A stretch of 64,000 nt of DNA. It comes from Apoderus coryli (lineage: Eukaryota; Arthropoda; Insecta; Coleoptera; Attelabidae). Positions 42,609-53,796 of the stretch are shown piece by piece. The stretch spans positions 13,684,428 through 13,748,427 of the forward strand of contig OU452211.1 in NCBI GenBank assembly GCA_911728435.2. The letters are read 5' to 3'. The position numbers and the translations under genes are program-made. The notes beneath the pieces were generated by a model. That model worked only from the letters and a program-made list of their open reading frames with translations, searched no databases and was not told where the DNA came from. How positions within the stretch are numbered: the stretch's first letter is position 1; each line of letters opens with the position of its first letter.

Positions 42609-42784
42609 TTTAAAAACTTAAGTGACGTTTCTTCCTCTTGTATGAAACCAGTATGGAACTGAATTTGACAGATCTTAATGCCAGTTGCTTTGCCTTGTGT
42701 CATTACACCTCCCAATATATTTCTGGCATGGTAGATAATTAAGCATACATCACCGCAAACTGTAGCGTTAATAGGCAGTAGGCA
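42609..42784 (-). CDS. aux: Auxilin/GAK-like gene, C2 domain exon (third exon in window)
   Basis: A 176-nt exon between TTTTTCAG and a GTAAGTTGG donor. It follows exon 57128-57233 in phase 0 and leaves a two-base partial codon completed by the exon at 6220. The peptide CLLPINATVCGDVCLIIYHA, then RNILGG, KICQIQFHTGF and SLKFLK, matches the auxilin/GAK C2 domain pattern in which a GDVLIVIYHARS strand and an FQIQFHTGF strand are the most conserved features. It is isolated among repeats, and its recognition is what links the flanking exons into one gene. It is under coding constraint by appearance: no stops, and conserved motifs in place. Confidence 0.93.
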
Positions 42785-43456
42785 CTGAAAAATCATAAAA
42801 ACTTACAAAAACCAATGCAAAAAATACACAGTACCTATTCAAATAGAGGAAAGGATGCAAATATGGGCTAGTCTTGTAATATGGGCTACGTCGGTTTCTC
42901 AGTTATTCGATGCAGATCTCTACATCTGACTGTCGCATTATGGTAAATACGAAGTTAAACTCTTACAGTAGAGATGGCGCTTAATACTAAAACGCGTAAC
43001 AATTTATAAAGATTTTGTGTGAGTTTGTGCGTTGATTGAAATATTTAATAAGATTCGGAACGCTGGTATCATTTTCGTGCTTTGCTGAACTGCACTAGCG
43101 CATCTGTGAACGGGCAAACTAAGTTCTTATTCAAGATGCCTGATATTGCGGTACAATAGCAACAGATGGCATAGCGGCGTTCTGCCCCATTCGTTCCTTT
43201 CGTTAATGAGACGTTGCCGTGAGTAGATTTTTTTCTTTTATTCTCTAAAGATTCTCTATATTCCTTGACTATTTTATTAAAAATATCGTTGACTGAAATA
43301 TTTTCCTTTAAGAAATGAGATAATATAACATGTAAGATCCCTAATATATTTAATATACAATTTCATGCTTAATTTATAAACGATTAAATAATATACAAGG
43401 GTTTTAAAAGAAATAAATGACTAGGGAAGTAGGGTTCAAGTCATTCTAGACGAGGA
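42785..43456. other. Intron sequence, nothing recognised
   Basis: Mixed-composition intronic DNA upstream of the C2 exon with short ATGGGCTA repeats (about 42865 and 42890). No gene or element identified. Confidence 0.5.
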
Positions 43457-43913
43457 AATTTGTATCCGTGATAACTCAAAAACCACTTAACGGATAACCT
43501 ACAACATGCAGCATAACAATTTTGTTTACATAGGTGTTCGTAAATAGTAGAAAAGGGGGCAAAATAAATTTTATAATAAAACTAAAAAAAATCAATTAAT
43601 TTGCGTTCAAGAACTTGGCCTAGATCTGAAATATAAAATATCTGCGTATAAATAGTGCCTCCAAAGAGAAGAAAAAGGCACAAAACCCGATACTTAAAAA
43701 AAAATAGCTGATGTCTAAAACAAAACAAAAATTTATTAAATTTAGATAAATGACAAAAAGGTCATAAAAGTATTACTTTTACACTTAAATATGGAGAGCT
43801 ATTCGTGCCTCGAGGGCAACAGTTTATTTCCGGTGAAATTAAAAAAAAAAATTTTTCATGAAACTAATAGTCTCCATATATACATATATTACATATATGA
43901 TATGGAGAGCTAA
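43457..43913 (-). mobile_element. HINE-like repeat element, copy D (rearranged)
   Basis: Bases 43457-43820 are the 5' part of the repeat in reverse (ending in the complement of GCCCTCGAGG). They are joined to a forward 3' end (43825-43913, TTTCCGGTGAAATT to GAGAGCTAA). Read on the minus strand this has the same order as copy A: inverted 3' terminus followed by the 5' start. Confidence 0.75.
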
Positions 43914-44019
43914 TAATTCTCCTCTTTTGAAATTGTTTGCCTGTCTTGTACCTTTAAATTTTATTTCAATGTAAAAAACTGTTATGTTGGTATTTACCAC
44001 TTGAGTTCATTTTGTTTTT

Positions 44020-47000
44020 GTTTTATAAGAACACATTAAAAGCTTTTATAAAACATATTATGTTAAAGTTTGTTTTGTAAAACTCTGTTTACTATTTTAT
44101 TATTATTCCAATATTGAGACGATGCGACACACGGCGGCGACTCACACAAACATCAAAGTATCAAGCACGAATACTTCAAGCAGAGAGGACTAGACTTGAT
44201 TAATTTGTATGCATTTTATCTTATAATTTTTTTGCAGCACCTTTAAATTAAATTTTGATTTTTTAAAGCATTTATATAAAAGCTTGTTTTAGTTTGTTTT
44301 ACTATTAATTTATTTTCAATAACGGCAAAAGATAACTAAATACATAAAACTTCAAGGAAAATACTTGTAATTAACTTCATTATCAAGCTTAGTGAAATAT
44401 ATATTTTTATCTCTTACACCATAACTGGTTTCTAAAAATGTCTTCAAGTTTACATAAAACATAGGTACCTACTTATATTTTGGCTAGTATCCATATCATA
44501 GATATAAAAGAATCATATCATCATTCTTATGCTATCAAAGGGTTTCAGGTAATATTAATTTTATATTAGATTTTATATGCACTTAAAATATTATGAGATT
44601 TATGTTTTTAACGAATACACCCCTGTATAAAACAATTCTGCAGTTATTTTATAATAGCTATCTAAAGAGCATACTCGTCTGGGTTGAGATAACTTTGTTT
44701 TATAAGCATCGTATAAGGAAGAAGCCATTTTTGGTTTCTTTAAATTGTTAGCCATGTTGACCAAACTTTTAAAATTAATATTTTTTCTAATTTGTAAAAT
44801 TTTCTTAGTTAATAAGCTCTACAGAATCAGTCATTATATAATAAAGGATATCGCAAAAGATTATTTTCAACAATAAGTGACAATAAAAAAAATATTTTAT
44901 ATAATTTATAAAATCTAAATTCATTAATTTACATAATTCGCGAGGCGCATTAAAATTTTAATGATAATAGACAATATATGTAACAGTAAATTTTGTTTCG
45001 CAGCCAAATCTGCTCATGGGTGAATTTTATCTGACTTATTTTATTATTCATTATTAGCGTTTCATATTATTTTTACCTCCATCATTGTTCAGATTTTATT
45101 AATGTGTACCAACAACAATGCATAATAATTATAAAATAATTTTGTATAAAAAGGTATTTTAAAAAAACATTTTTATCCTTTAACTGTTGCCGCTGAGAGC
45201 AAAAATGTTGAAATTGAGGCTCTTATAAAAGATTTATAAAATATGTTTATAACAGTTTTATTTGATTTTTATTAAATATTTATAAACGTTCTAAAAACTA
45301 TTGTATAATAGCAACAAGCAACATTTATAGAACCGTTAAAGAGGCGATTTGTTTTATAAATCTGCGCCTTTTTCGTGTTTATAAGGCGCGTAAGAACGTT
45401 GTGAAAATGTTTATAAAACAATGGGTGTTTTATAAAATATATTTTATAAACGTTCTTACAGCAATTAAAAAAATTAAATTGTTAGTTGGGAACCACATCA
45501 AACATCCGTTTGGAGGTAACATGGCAGGCAGAGCCTGGCTAAGGCTTTTCCCGCAACGCCATAAAGAGCTATCAGTACGACGACCAACGGGAACATCTTA
45601 TTCTCGCTCAAGAGGCTTTAACAAAGAAAATGTAGCATCCTTCTTTAATGTTCTGGAAAAAGAATATGGAAAGACACATTACCCTCCTGAACGCATCTTC
45701 AATGTTGATGAGACAGGTCTAACGGTTGTACAAAACAAGATCGCACAGGTTGTAGGCAGAAAAGGGAAACGACAAATTGCATCATTAACTTCTGCTGAAA
45801 GGGGTTCTAGCAGCGAGGAGGAGGAGGAGGAGAATTGTGTACCTGTGGATGACGATGATAGCGACTACAATGAGTTTCCCAACTAACAATTTAACTTTTT
45901 TAATTGCTGTAAGAACATTAATAACATATATTTTATAAAACACCCATTGTTTTATAAACATTTTCACAACGTTCTTACGCGCCTTATAAACACGAAAAAG
46001 GCGCAGATTTATAAAACAAATCGACTCTTTAACGGTTCTATAAATGTTGCTTGTTGCTATTATACAATAGTTTTTAGAACGTTTATAAATATTTAATAAA
46101 AATCAAATAAAACTGTTACAAAGATATTTTATAAATCTTTTATAAGAGCCTCAATTTCAACATTTTTGCTCTCAGCGGCAACAGTTAAAGGATAAAAACG
46201 TTTTTTTAAAATACCTTTTTATACAAAATTATTTTATAATTATTATGCATTGTTGTTGGTACACATTAATAAAATCTGAACAATGATAGAGGTAAAAATA
46301 ATATAAAACGCTATAATACCCAATAATGAATAATAAAATAAGTCAGATAAAATTCACCCATGAGCAGATTTGGCTGCGAAACAAAATTTACTGTTAAATA
46401 TATTGTATATTATTATTAAAATTTTAATGCGCCTCGCGAATTATGTAAATTAATCAATTTAGATTTTATAAATTATATAAAATATTTTTTTTATTGTCAC
46501 TTATTGTTGAAAATAATCTTTTGGAATATCCTTTATTATATAATGACTGATTCTGTAGAGCTTATTAGCTAAGAAAATTTTACGAATTAGAAAAAATATT
46601 AATTTTAAAAGTTTGGTCAACATGGCTAACAATTTAAAGAAACCAAAAATGGCTTCTTCCTTATACGATGCTTATAAAACAAAATTATCTCAACCCAGAC
46701 GAGTATGCTCTATAGATAGCTATTATAAAATAACTGCAGAATTGTTTTATACAGGGGTGTATTCGTTAAAAAACATAAATCTCATAATATTTTAAGTGCA
46801 TATAAAATCTTATATAAAATTAATATTACCTGAAACCCCTTTGATAGCATAAGAATGATGATATGATTCTTTTATATCTATGATATGGATACTAACCAAA
46901 ATATAAGTAGGTACCTATGTTTTATGTAAACTTGGAGACACTTTTAGAAACCAGTTATGGTGTAAGAGATAAAAATATATATTTCACTAAGCTTGATAAT

Positions 47001-47366
47001 GAATAATGAAGTTAATTACAAGTATTTTCCTTGAAGTTTTATGTATTTAGTTATCTTTTGCCGTTATTTAAAATAAATTAATAGTAAAACAAACTAAAAC
47101 AAGCTTTTATATAAATGCTCTAAAAAATCAAAATTTAATTTAAAGGTGCTGCAAAAAAATTATGAGACAAAAATGTATACAAATTAACCAAGTCTAGTCC
47201 TGTCTACTTGAAGTAATCGTGCTTGATACTTTGATGTTTGTGTCAGTCGCCGCCGTGTGTCGCATCGTCTCAATATTGGAATAATAATAAAATAGTAAAC
47301 AGAGTTTTACAAAACAAACTTTAACATAATATGTTTTATAAAAGCTTTTAATGTGTTCTTATAAAA
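44020..47366. mobile_element. Foldback transposon with about 1.5-kb inverted arms
   Basis: The left arm 44020-45491 and right arm 45876-47366 are inverted copies (high identity by eye, with small indels). They surround a 384-bp core. The ends are GTTTTATAAGAACACATT, and TTTATAAA/GTTTTATAA motifs recur through the arms. The arms contain no credible gene. No clear target duplication is visible. The core carries a pogo/Tigger-type transposase fragment. A diverged single arm may be present at 49280-49870. Confidence 0.85.
45492..45886 (+). pseudogene. Pogo/Tigger-type transposase fragment in foldback core
   Basis: The core encodes HPFGGNMAGRAWLRLFPQRH, GFNKENVASFFNVLEKEYGK, the first catalytic Asp in IFNVDETGL, and LTSAERG. 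It then jumps to an acidic tail SSEEEEEENC ... DDDDSDYNEFPN typical of the C-terminus of such proteins. The remaining DDE residues are missing, so the segment looks like an internally deleted transposase rather than a random capture. The frame is open from 45401, but the first 30 residues come from the repeat arm and are probably not ancestral. Domain: DDE superfamily endonuclease with CENP-B-like relatives. Confidence 0.8.
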
Positions 47367-47935
47367 CAAAATGCTTCTATAGCTACTCTATTATTAGCTT
47401 TTACGGGAGTAATTTAAACATAACCTAAATTGAGCCCTTTGGTTATGTTATGTATGTTATAATTGCCGTTATTAAAACAGTTTGTCGAGTATCTTTAAGA
47501 GAGTTCGAGGATCTTGAGGTAGAAAATTTGGCATTCATTGAATATGGCAAAAAGCTTCTTTTAGGAAAAATGCGGAACATTATTTGATACTGCCCATGAT
47601 CGCATGTTTTCTCTTAGTTTTGCATTTTTTTCTAACTCACTTGTTGTGCTTGAAGCATGATATTGATCACCAGGATAGGTATCCAATTCTCTATTTCGGC
47701 TACCCGCTCACCATCTAGTAATAATTCCTCCTGAGAATTTATCAGTGTCCACAATATTTTTTGGTGTCTTATTAATGTAAATATTGTCATTAATTTGATT
47801 ATATTCCATTACAGTTTCCTTCTCATTATTATAGTCACTAATGTTTTGCCTTTGATAATTTATAATATTGTAGTAATTAAGTTTTAATTTGCTATTAAAT
47901 GCACAACTGCTTTTAGTTTTTTTTTCCATTTGGAC
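47367..47935 (-). other. Possible relic of a transposon-associated gene
   Basis: In broken minus-strand frames I read LLLDGERVAEIENW and SELEKNAKLRENMRSWAV, reminiscent of a short conserved segment in transposon-associated insect proteins. Stops and frame changes are present. Weak evidence only. Confidence 0.3.
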
Positions 47936-49279
47936 AACATTTGAAATCAGTGTATAATAGCTTAAATCATAATGTTTTAATGGCAATACTTCAGTATTTG
48001 GGTTTTCAAGCAGAAGCGTGTAGTCTTATTTCTTCTTACTTATATAATAGAACACAAAGGGTTTCCTTAAATGGTGTTTTCTCGAGTCGCGTATCGGTTG
48101 ACGGAGGTGTTCCACAAGGCTCTATACTTGGCCCTATATTCTTCACTTTATACACGTCGCAATTATCTAAGTCGTTGAGGTATAGTTCCCCTCATTATTA
48201 TGCTGATGATACACAATTGTATATGACTTTTGATAGCAATAATATGGAAAATTCAAACAAACAACTTAATGATGACCTAAAAAGTTTGAAGGAAGTATCG
48301 GTGGGTCACTGTCTGACAATAAATCCGGAAAAATCTAAGGCTATGCTATTTTGTAAACCGCATTTGCGCACGATTATCGAAAATCAGTTAACACCAACTA
48401 TGGCAGGTGGCCGGATTTCTTTTGTTAGATATGCAAAAAGTCTTGGATTGGTGTTAGACACTGAACTACGATTTACGAGACATGTCAGTAGCTGTGTGCA
48501 AAAGGCCTTTATGAGTTTGAGATTAATTTATAGTCAACGCGATGTGCTTAGTGAGGAGGTGAGGAAAATGCTGTGTGATTCTTTAGTTTTGTCACATTTT
48601 AATTATTGTAGCGCCGTTTATACACCTTGTTTACTAAGTACTGATGAAAAACGTATACAGCAAATTCAAAACTGTTGTGTGCGGTTAATAGGCGGAGTTC
48701 GCAAGTTTGAAAGAGGAGTATCTGCGAAGTTGCATGAAATTGGATGGTTTACGATGAAGGAACGCAGAATATATCAAATGTATGTCTTATTTAACAAGGT
48801 CATAGCCTTGAAATTGCCCAAATATCTATATCAAAAAATTAAATTTCGTCATGATCAGCACCACCTAGATCTAAGGCATAAGTTAGTAATAACCATGCCA
48901 CAACACAGAAGTGCAATGTTTGAACGGTCATTCTCATACACGGTTTCCTGCATGTATAATAGAATTCCTGAGGAGTCTAAATTGTTACGCCCATGTATGT
49001 TCAGTAAGTTTTTGAAAGTGAAACTATTGGAATTTGTGTGATTAACTTGGTACCTACTTGATTTGTGTATTATATTATGTTGTATTTCTATATATTATGT
49101 AATTACTGCAGTGTTATAGGTTGGAATTGTATTTATTTAATTTTGTTTTTTTTTCACATTTGCTACTTAATATAAATGTTGTAGAATAGTCAGGTTAAGC
49201 TAGGAGACCTAGTCTCAACTTCGCCAATTGTGTTTTTTGATATAATGCAATAAAGTCCAATTATTATTATTATTATTAA
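47936..49279 (+). mobile_element. 5'-truncated non-LTR retrotransposon (jockey-like)
   Basis: One open frame (47941-49041, no true ATG at its start) begins in the middle of the RT domain and runs to the protein end. It has VYNSLNHNVLMAILQYLGF, GVPQGSILGPIFFTLY and the catalytic HYYADDTQLY. The rest is the typical post-RT region (HFNYCSAVYTP, IQQIQNCCVRLI). The 3' end carries an (ATT)n tail at 49263-49279, preceded by CAATAAAGTCC. The truncation at the 5' side and intact 3' tail are the normal outcome of incomplete reverse transcription. Confidence 0.88.
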
Positions 49280-49885
49280 TATAACAATAAATATCAGTTG
49301 AAAATAAAGAAGACTATGTTATATATTAGTTCTAGGTAATGTTTATGACAGCATTTTAATTTTATAAAATATGCATTGGCAACATATTTATTTTTTTATT
49401 GTTTTTAATAAAATAACTAAAAAACAATTTTGTAATTATTAATTTGCGCACAAATTTGCTCCACAAAACAAATCGCTCTTAATAACGACAATAAAAAAAC
49501 TATTTTATTATTACGAAATGTACTTTAACAGAATAATTTTATAATTGTTTTTAAAGGAACAAGTTAATCCAGACTAGTACTTTTACAAAATGCTTTTAAA
49601 ACCAATTATCATTCGGAACAAATACGTCCTACAAAACGTATTTTATAAACGTTTATAAAATTGTTACGATATCATATTTTATAACTATTTTATTATTTTG
49701 CTGTAAAAACGTTCTTAAAACAATTTTCCTCACAGAAAAGATTAACACAGCAGTTTAGTCACGAAACGAAACTTTAAACAACAAAAAAGTTTTAACTAAG
49801 CGGCAATAAAATAATTATAAAATATATTAGTTCTTTAAGAATGTCGAATTGCTAGTTGGGGATGACCTGACCTTCATTCCACTCA
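49280..49885. other. Possible diverged foldback arm
   Basis: AT-rich sequence with TTTATAAACGTTTATAAAA, GTAAAAACGTTCTTA and, at its right end, AATTGCTAGTTGGGGA, resembling the inner arm end AATTGTTAGTTGGGAA of the foldback element at 44020. No coding. Confidence 0.35.
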
Positions 49886-50464
49886 TGATTACAGAACGGT
49901 CAAGAGCATTAGAGATAAGATGAGAAATGATGACCTGATCTTCTCCAAGGCCGATAAGGGTAATTGTATGGTTGTGTTAAATAAGTCAGATTATATACGT
50001 AAGGTATCTGATTTTCTGGAACCTGAGTCATTTCCGGAGATTTCCAGCAACCCTACAGCTGGTTTTTGTACTTTATTGAAGGGCGCTCTCTCTTTAACCA
50101 ACGATACTGTTCTTTTTCTTGAATCTAACAAATCTAGGCTAACGGTCATGAACCCCGCAACCCCTCTTTTATATGGACTTCCAAAAATCCACAAACCGGA
50201 TATTCCAATTAGGCCGCATAGCTCCATTCTAGTCTCGTTTGACGTCAAGAATCTTTATCCCAGTATACCTCCTGAAGATTGTCTCAAATACCTTAGAGAA
50301 TTACTTTTTGAGAACACTAGCTTACTTACTTTTCATATATTGAATATTTGCTTACTTACTGACATCGTTCTTAAGCAAAATTTCTTCCAATGTAACGAGA
50401 GGTTCTTTGGTCAGAAATCGGGATTGGCAATGGGTTCCAATCTGTCATCTTTGTTGTTGGAGAT
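49886..50464 (+). pseudogene. Penelope-like element 2, reverse transcriptase first part
   Basis: Encodes FSKADKGNCMVVLNKSDYI, LLYGLPKIHKP, then SFDVKNLYPSIP and GLAMGSNLSSLLLEIF: the N-terminal half of a Penelope-class RT. A stretch of about 60 residues between IRPH and SSILVSFDV appears deleted. The element is interrupted at 50464 by an inverse non-LTR insertion and resumes at 53310 in the same frame. Confidence 0.85.
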
Positions 50465-53309
50465 ATTTATTTTATTTATTTATTTATTCATTTCTTGCCT
50501 AACAGATTTAACACCCAATTACAAGGCAAACTCTTAAAAATTATTATACATATTTAGGTAATTACTTTACATTATCTAATAAACAATAACACTAAACATT
50601 GTTACCAATACTAAGATAGCAAATATAAACATTATTGAGTTAAAACTAATGACATCGAAATTAATTAAATAAGATCTCACAGTAAGCTAATCTTCGGAGC
50701 GATATAGGAGGCGAGACAACTGGGCCCTAAACCCACGCAGTGTTTGGTCAAAGTAATCGACCTCACTGCTGATCCCTCGCGCATTGCACTCTTGTAATGC
50801 TCTAAATAGAGGTGCCCTATACTCATAGTTGGTACGAAGTGTATGGATATGGAATAACCTAGCGTTTCTGGAATAAAACCGTGGAATGTTGAAACCAATC
50901 CGCTCCAGCAGCTGAGGACAGTCAATCATACCATTAATTATTTTAAAGAGGAACACCTGTCCAGCATATAATCTACGTGTAGCCAAAGAGTTCATGTTAA
51001 ATCTGTCAAGGAGCATGCGATGATCATATCCGCGGGATGGAAAATGTCCATCAATTTTGAACGCTAAGTACTTGAGAAATCTACGCTAAACACTCTCAAC
51101 CTGTCTTATATGTACTTGATATATGGGAGACCATATATTGGAAGCATACTCAAGCTTAGATCTGATCAACGCATTGAACAAATTGGTCAGACACTCAACG
51201 TTGTTAAATTCTTTAGTTATTCGAAACAAAAAACCAAGCATACGAAAAGAGTCACAAAGTAGGTGTTGTGCATGTGTTGTAAATTGTAAGTTGGTGTCCA
51301 CATAGACTCCCAAATCCTTGACGACCTCATACGAGTCAAGAATGGTATTACATAACCGGTAGGGAAACATAAGTGTGCTCCGCGACCTGGAGAATACAGC
51401 AAGTTTGCATTTTCCTACATTCAAAGGCAGTTTGTTAGTATGGCACCACAGCTCGAGCCTCGACAGATCAGCCTGCAACAATTCGCAATCAGCAAGAGAT
51501 CGAACAGCCCTGTAAATCTTGAAGTCATCAGCAAAAATCAAGTAACTGCTCAAAAAGCCTTCCGATATGTCATTAATGAAAATGGAGAAAATAAGGGGAG
51601 CAAGACAACTGCCCTGTGGGGCACCACTGGTGGGTATGAAATAATCAGACCTATGTCCATTGTATTCAACGAATTGTTTACGATTAGTTAGATAAGTATA
51701 AAAAAACACCAGGAGATCCTCATCAAAGCCAATATTGCACATCTTCTGCAGTATCAGGGAGTGATCAAGTTTATCGAACGCTTTCGAAAAGTCGGTGTAG
51801 ATAGAATCCAGTTGCATGCCTCCACCGACAGCGGAAAACACGTCCTGAAAAAAACACGTCAGATTAGTGACTGTGGATCGTCCCTGGAAGAAACCATGCT
51901 GCTTAGAGTCTATGTCGTGCTTTACTTGGTTAAATATTTTTCTGTGAAGTGTAGTTTCAAATACTTTAGCGAAATTGGGTAAAATGGAAATAGGACGATA
52001 GTTTCTGATTTGATCGATTTCAGCCGACTTATGAATAGGACAGATGCGAGCAAATTTCCATGCTTCAGGAAATGTTTTACAATTAAGTGATTTGTTAAAC
52101 AGAATTTGTAAAGGATGAGCAAAAGCATAAGCACAGTCTCGTATAATAAAGGCTGGGACATTGTCGGGGCCCGACGTCATCCTTGGCTTCAAGCGCTTCA
52201 GCGAAGCGAGCACGTCACTGTTATCCAACCGACCCACCGATATCTGAGACGCAGCGTCCCTCGAGTCACCACGCACATAGGGGCTGGAGGGCACATAAAC
52301 ACTGTTAAAGTATGACGCAAAAGCATTGACTATATCTCCAGGCTCGCAAACCTCATCATCATCATCAATGTCATGCACAACGCCCGGTATTCGTGACTTT
52401 CTTTTTTTATTATGAACAAACTCCCAGAGTTTTTTTGGGTCGGTCTTTATTGAATCCTGAATATGAACAAGATAGTTTCGATATGAATTATTGATCTGGC
52501 TTTTGATTAATGATCTTAAATGTCTGAAGGCTTGTAGATCGTTTAAATCCCGTGAGGATCTCCATTTCTTGAAAAGTCGCATTTTCATCCTAATATTACT
52601 TATGATATCATGTGTATACCAGCATGGGTATGAATGCTTCCTGGAGCGAGTTCTCACAGCGGGTACGCACACATCAAATATTGCGTTTAAGATGTCATAG
52701 AAGGTGGAGACCGCGATATCCACATCATCCACAGAGTCAAGAATCGACCAGTCCTGTTCGAGAATTAGTTGGTATAACCGGGGGAAGTCTGCCCTTTTAT
52801 AGTTATACCGTTTATTCTGCTGATTTATTGTAAAGTTTTTTTGAAGAGGGGGTATTTTGGCATCAAAACAGATCTGCAAGGCAGGGTGATGACCGTCCTC
52901 ATCCACTAGCGCCGGCACAGACCTCACCACGCCACAGTGAAAGTTCGATAACACGAGATCCAGAATTCTGTTATTAGAGTTACGAATGTTATTGAATTGC
53001 CTTAATTCAAACAAAGACATGAACTCATTAATTAATTTTAAAGGTGAGAAATTATTTGAAATCACACCTTCCTCAAAATGAATGTTAAAGTCACCAACAA
53101 TCAATATTTGTAGACCATAAACGCAAAAACAGCAGAATGAGAAGTGATCGATGTCAATCTTACATCCGATAATGTCAATTGAAGGTGAGAGAGGGGGTGC
53201 ATTTGATAAATCAATAGATTTTGAGCGTAGGTCAGACCTAACCGCCAACAGCACGCCCCCACCTCTGGTAACGTTCAGGGCCCTATTGTCTCTATCCGCG
53301 CGATACACC
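50465..53309 (-). mobile_element. Non-LTR retrotransposon inserted in Penelope-like element 2
   Basis: The minus-strand element has its 5'-truncated end at about 53309 and an (AAAT)n tail at 50465-50495. Removing it rejoins the Penelope-like codons across the site without a frame change. The target duplication is very short or absent. Confidence 0.85.
50687..53308 (-). pseudogene. Non-LTR ORF2 (endonuclease-RT), one in-frame stop
   Basis: About 870 codons. The start lacks the first part of the AP-endonuclease and shows a likely internal deletion at CVYGLQILIVGDFN. Downstream are ILDLVLSNF, a long linker, and a complete RT: KSAEIDQIRNYRPISILPN, SIYTDFSKAFDKLDH, GAPQGSCLAPLIFSIFIND and catalytic LIFADDFKIY. 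A single TAG at about 51086-51088 interrupts the post-RT domain (after RQVESV), and the same frame continues to LLYRSED. A CAG-to-TAG change would explain it. The good preservation suggests a fairly recent copy. Confidence 0.88.
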
Positions 53310-53796
53310 CGATGTTTAACATCGAGAAAAGTATTAAATCACACCCTCTTTACAATAAAATACTTTACTACAGCAGGTATGTCGATGACATTTTTGCTAT
53401 TTTTACTGGCGAAATGTCAGAGTTGGATGATTTTCTAACGTTTCTCAATTCTATTCATCCATCCATTGAATTCACAATGGAAGTAGAAAACAATAGATGC
53501 CTCAACTTCCTAGACCTGACTATATCAAGGACAAACTATAATTGTCTATCCTTCGCCATATACCACAAACCTGCACCTGCACTGATTCCATAATCCCCTA
53601 CGATTCCTACCACCCACATTCACATAAATTTGCTGCCTTTAATTCCTTCTTTCATCGTCTTTTCAATATTCCTCTCACACCTTCAGATTTTAACCATGAA
53701 CTATCACACATAAGGATGGTAGCTGCCAATAATGGTTTTCCCTCTTCTTCCATCAACAAAATGTTTTTTAAACATATGAACAAATTCATCAATAAC
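53310..53796 (+). pseudogene. Penelope-like element 2, reverse transcriptase second part
   Basis: Resumes with FNIEKSIKSHPLYNKILYY and the catalytic SRYVDDIFAIF, then RCLNFLDLTIS. A frameshift near 53570 (CTGCACCTGCACTG) moves the rest (YHPHSHKFAAFNSFFHRLF) to another frame. It stops at KFINN, inside the first bases of a HINE-like repeat. No GIY-YIG domain follows. Confidence 0.85.

Noticed and set aside
45785..45967. Minus-strand frame nearly identical to the start of the plus-strand frame at 45401
   Set aside because: It arises only because the two foldback arms are inverted copies; not a gene.
51440..51691. Several plus-strand frames between 51123 and 53438
   Set aside because: They are antisense shadows of the inverse non-LTR element.
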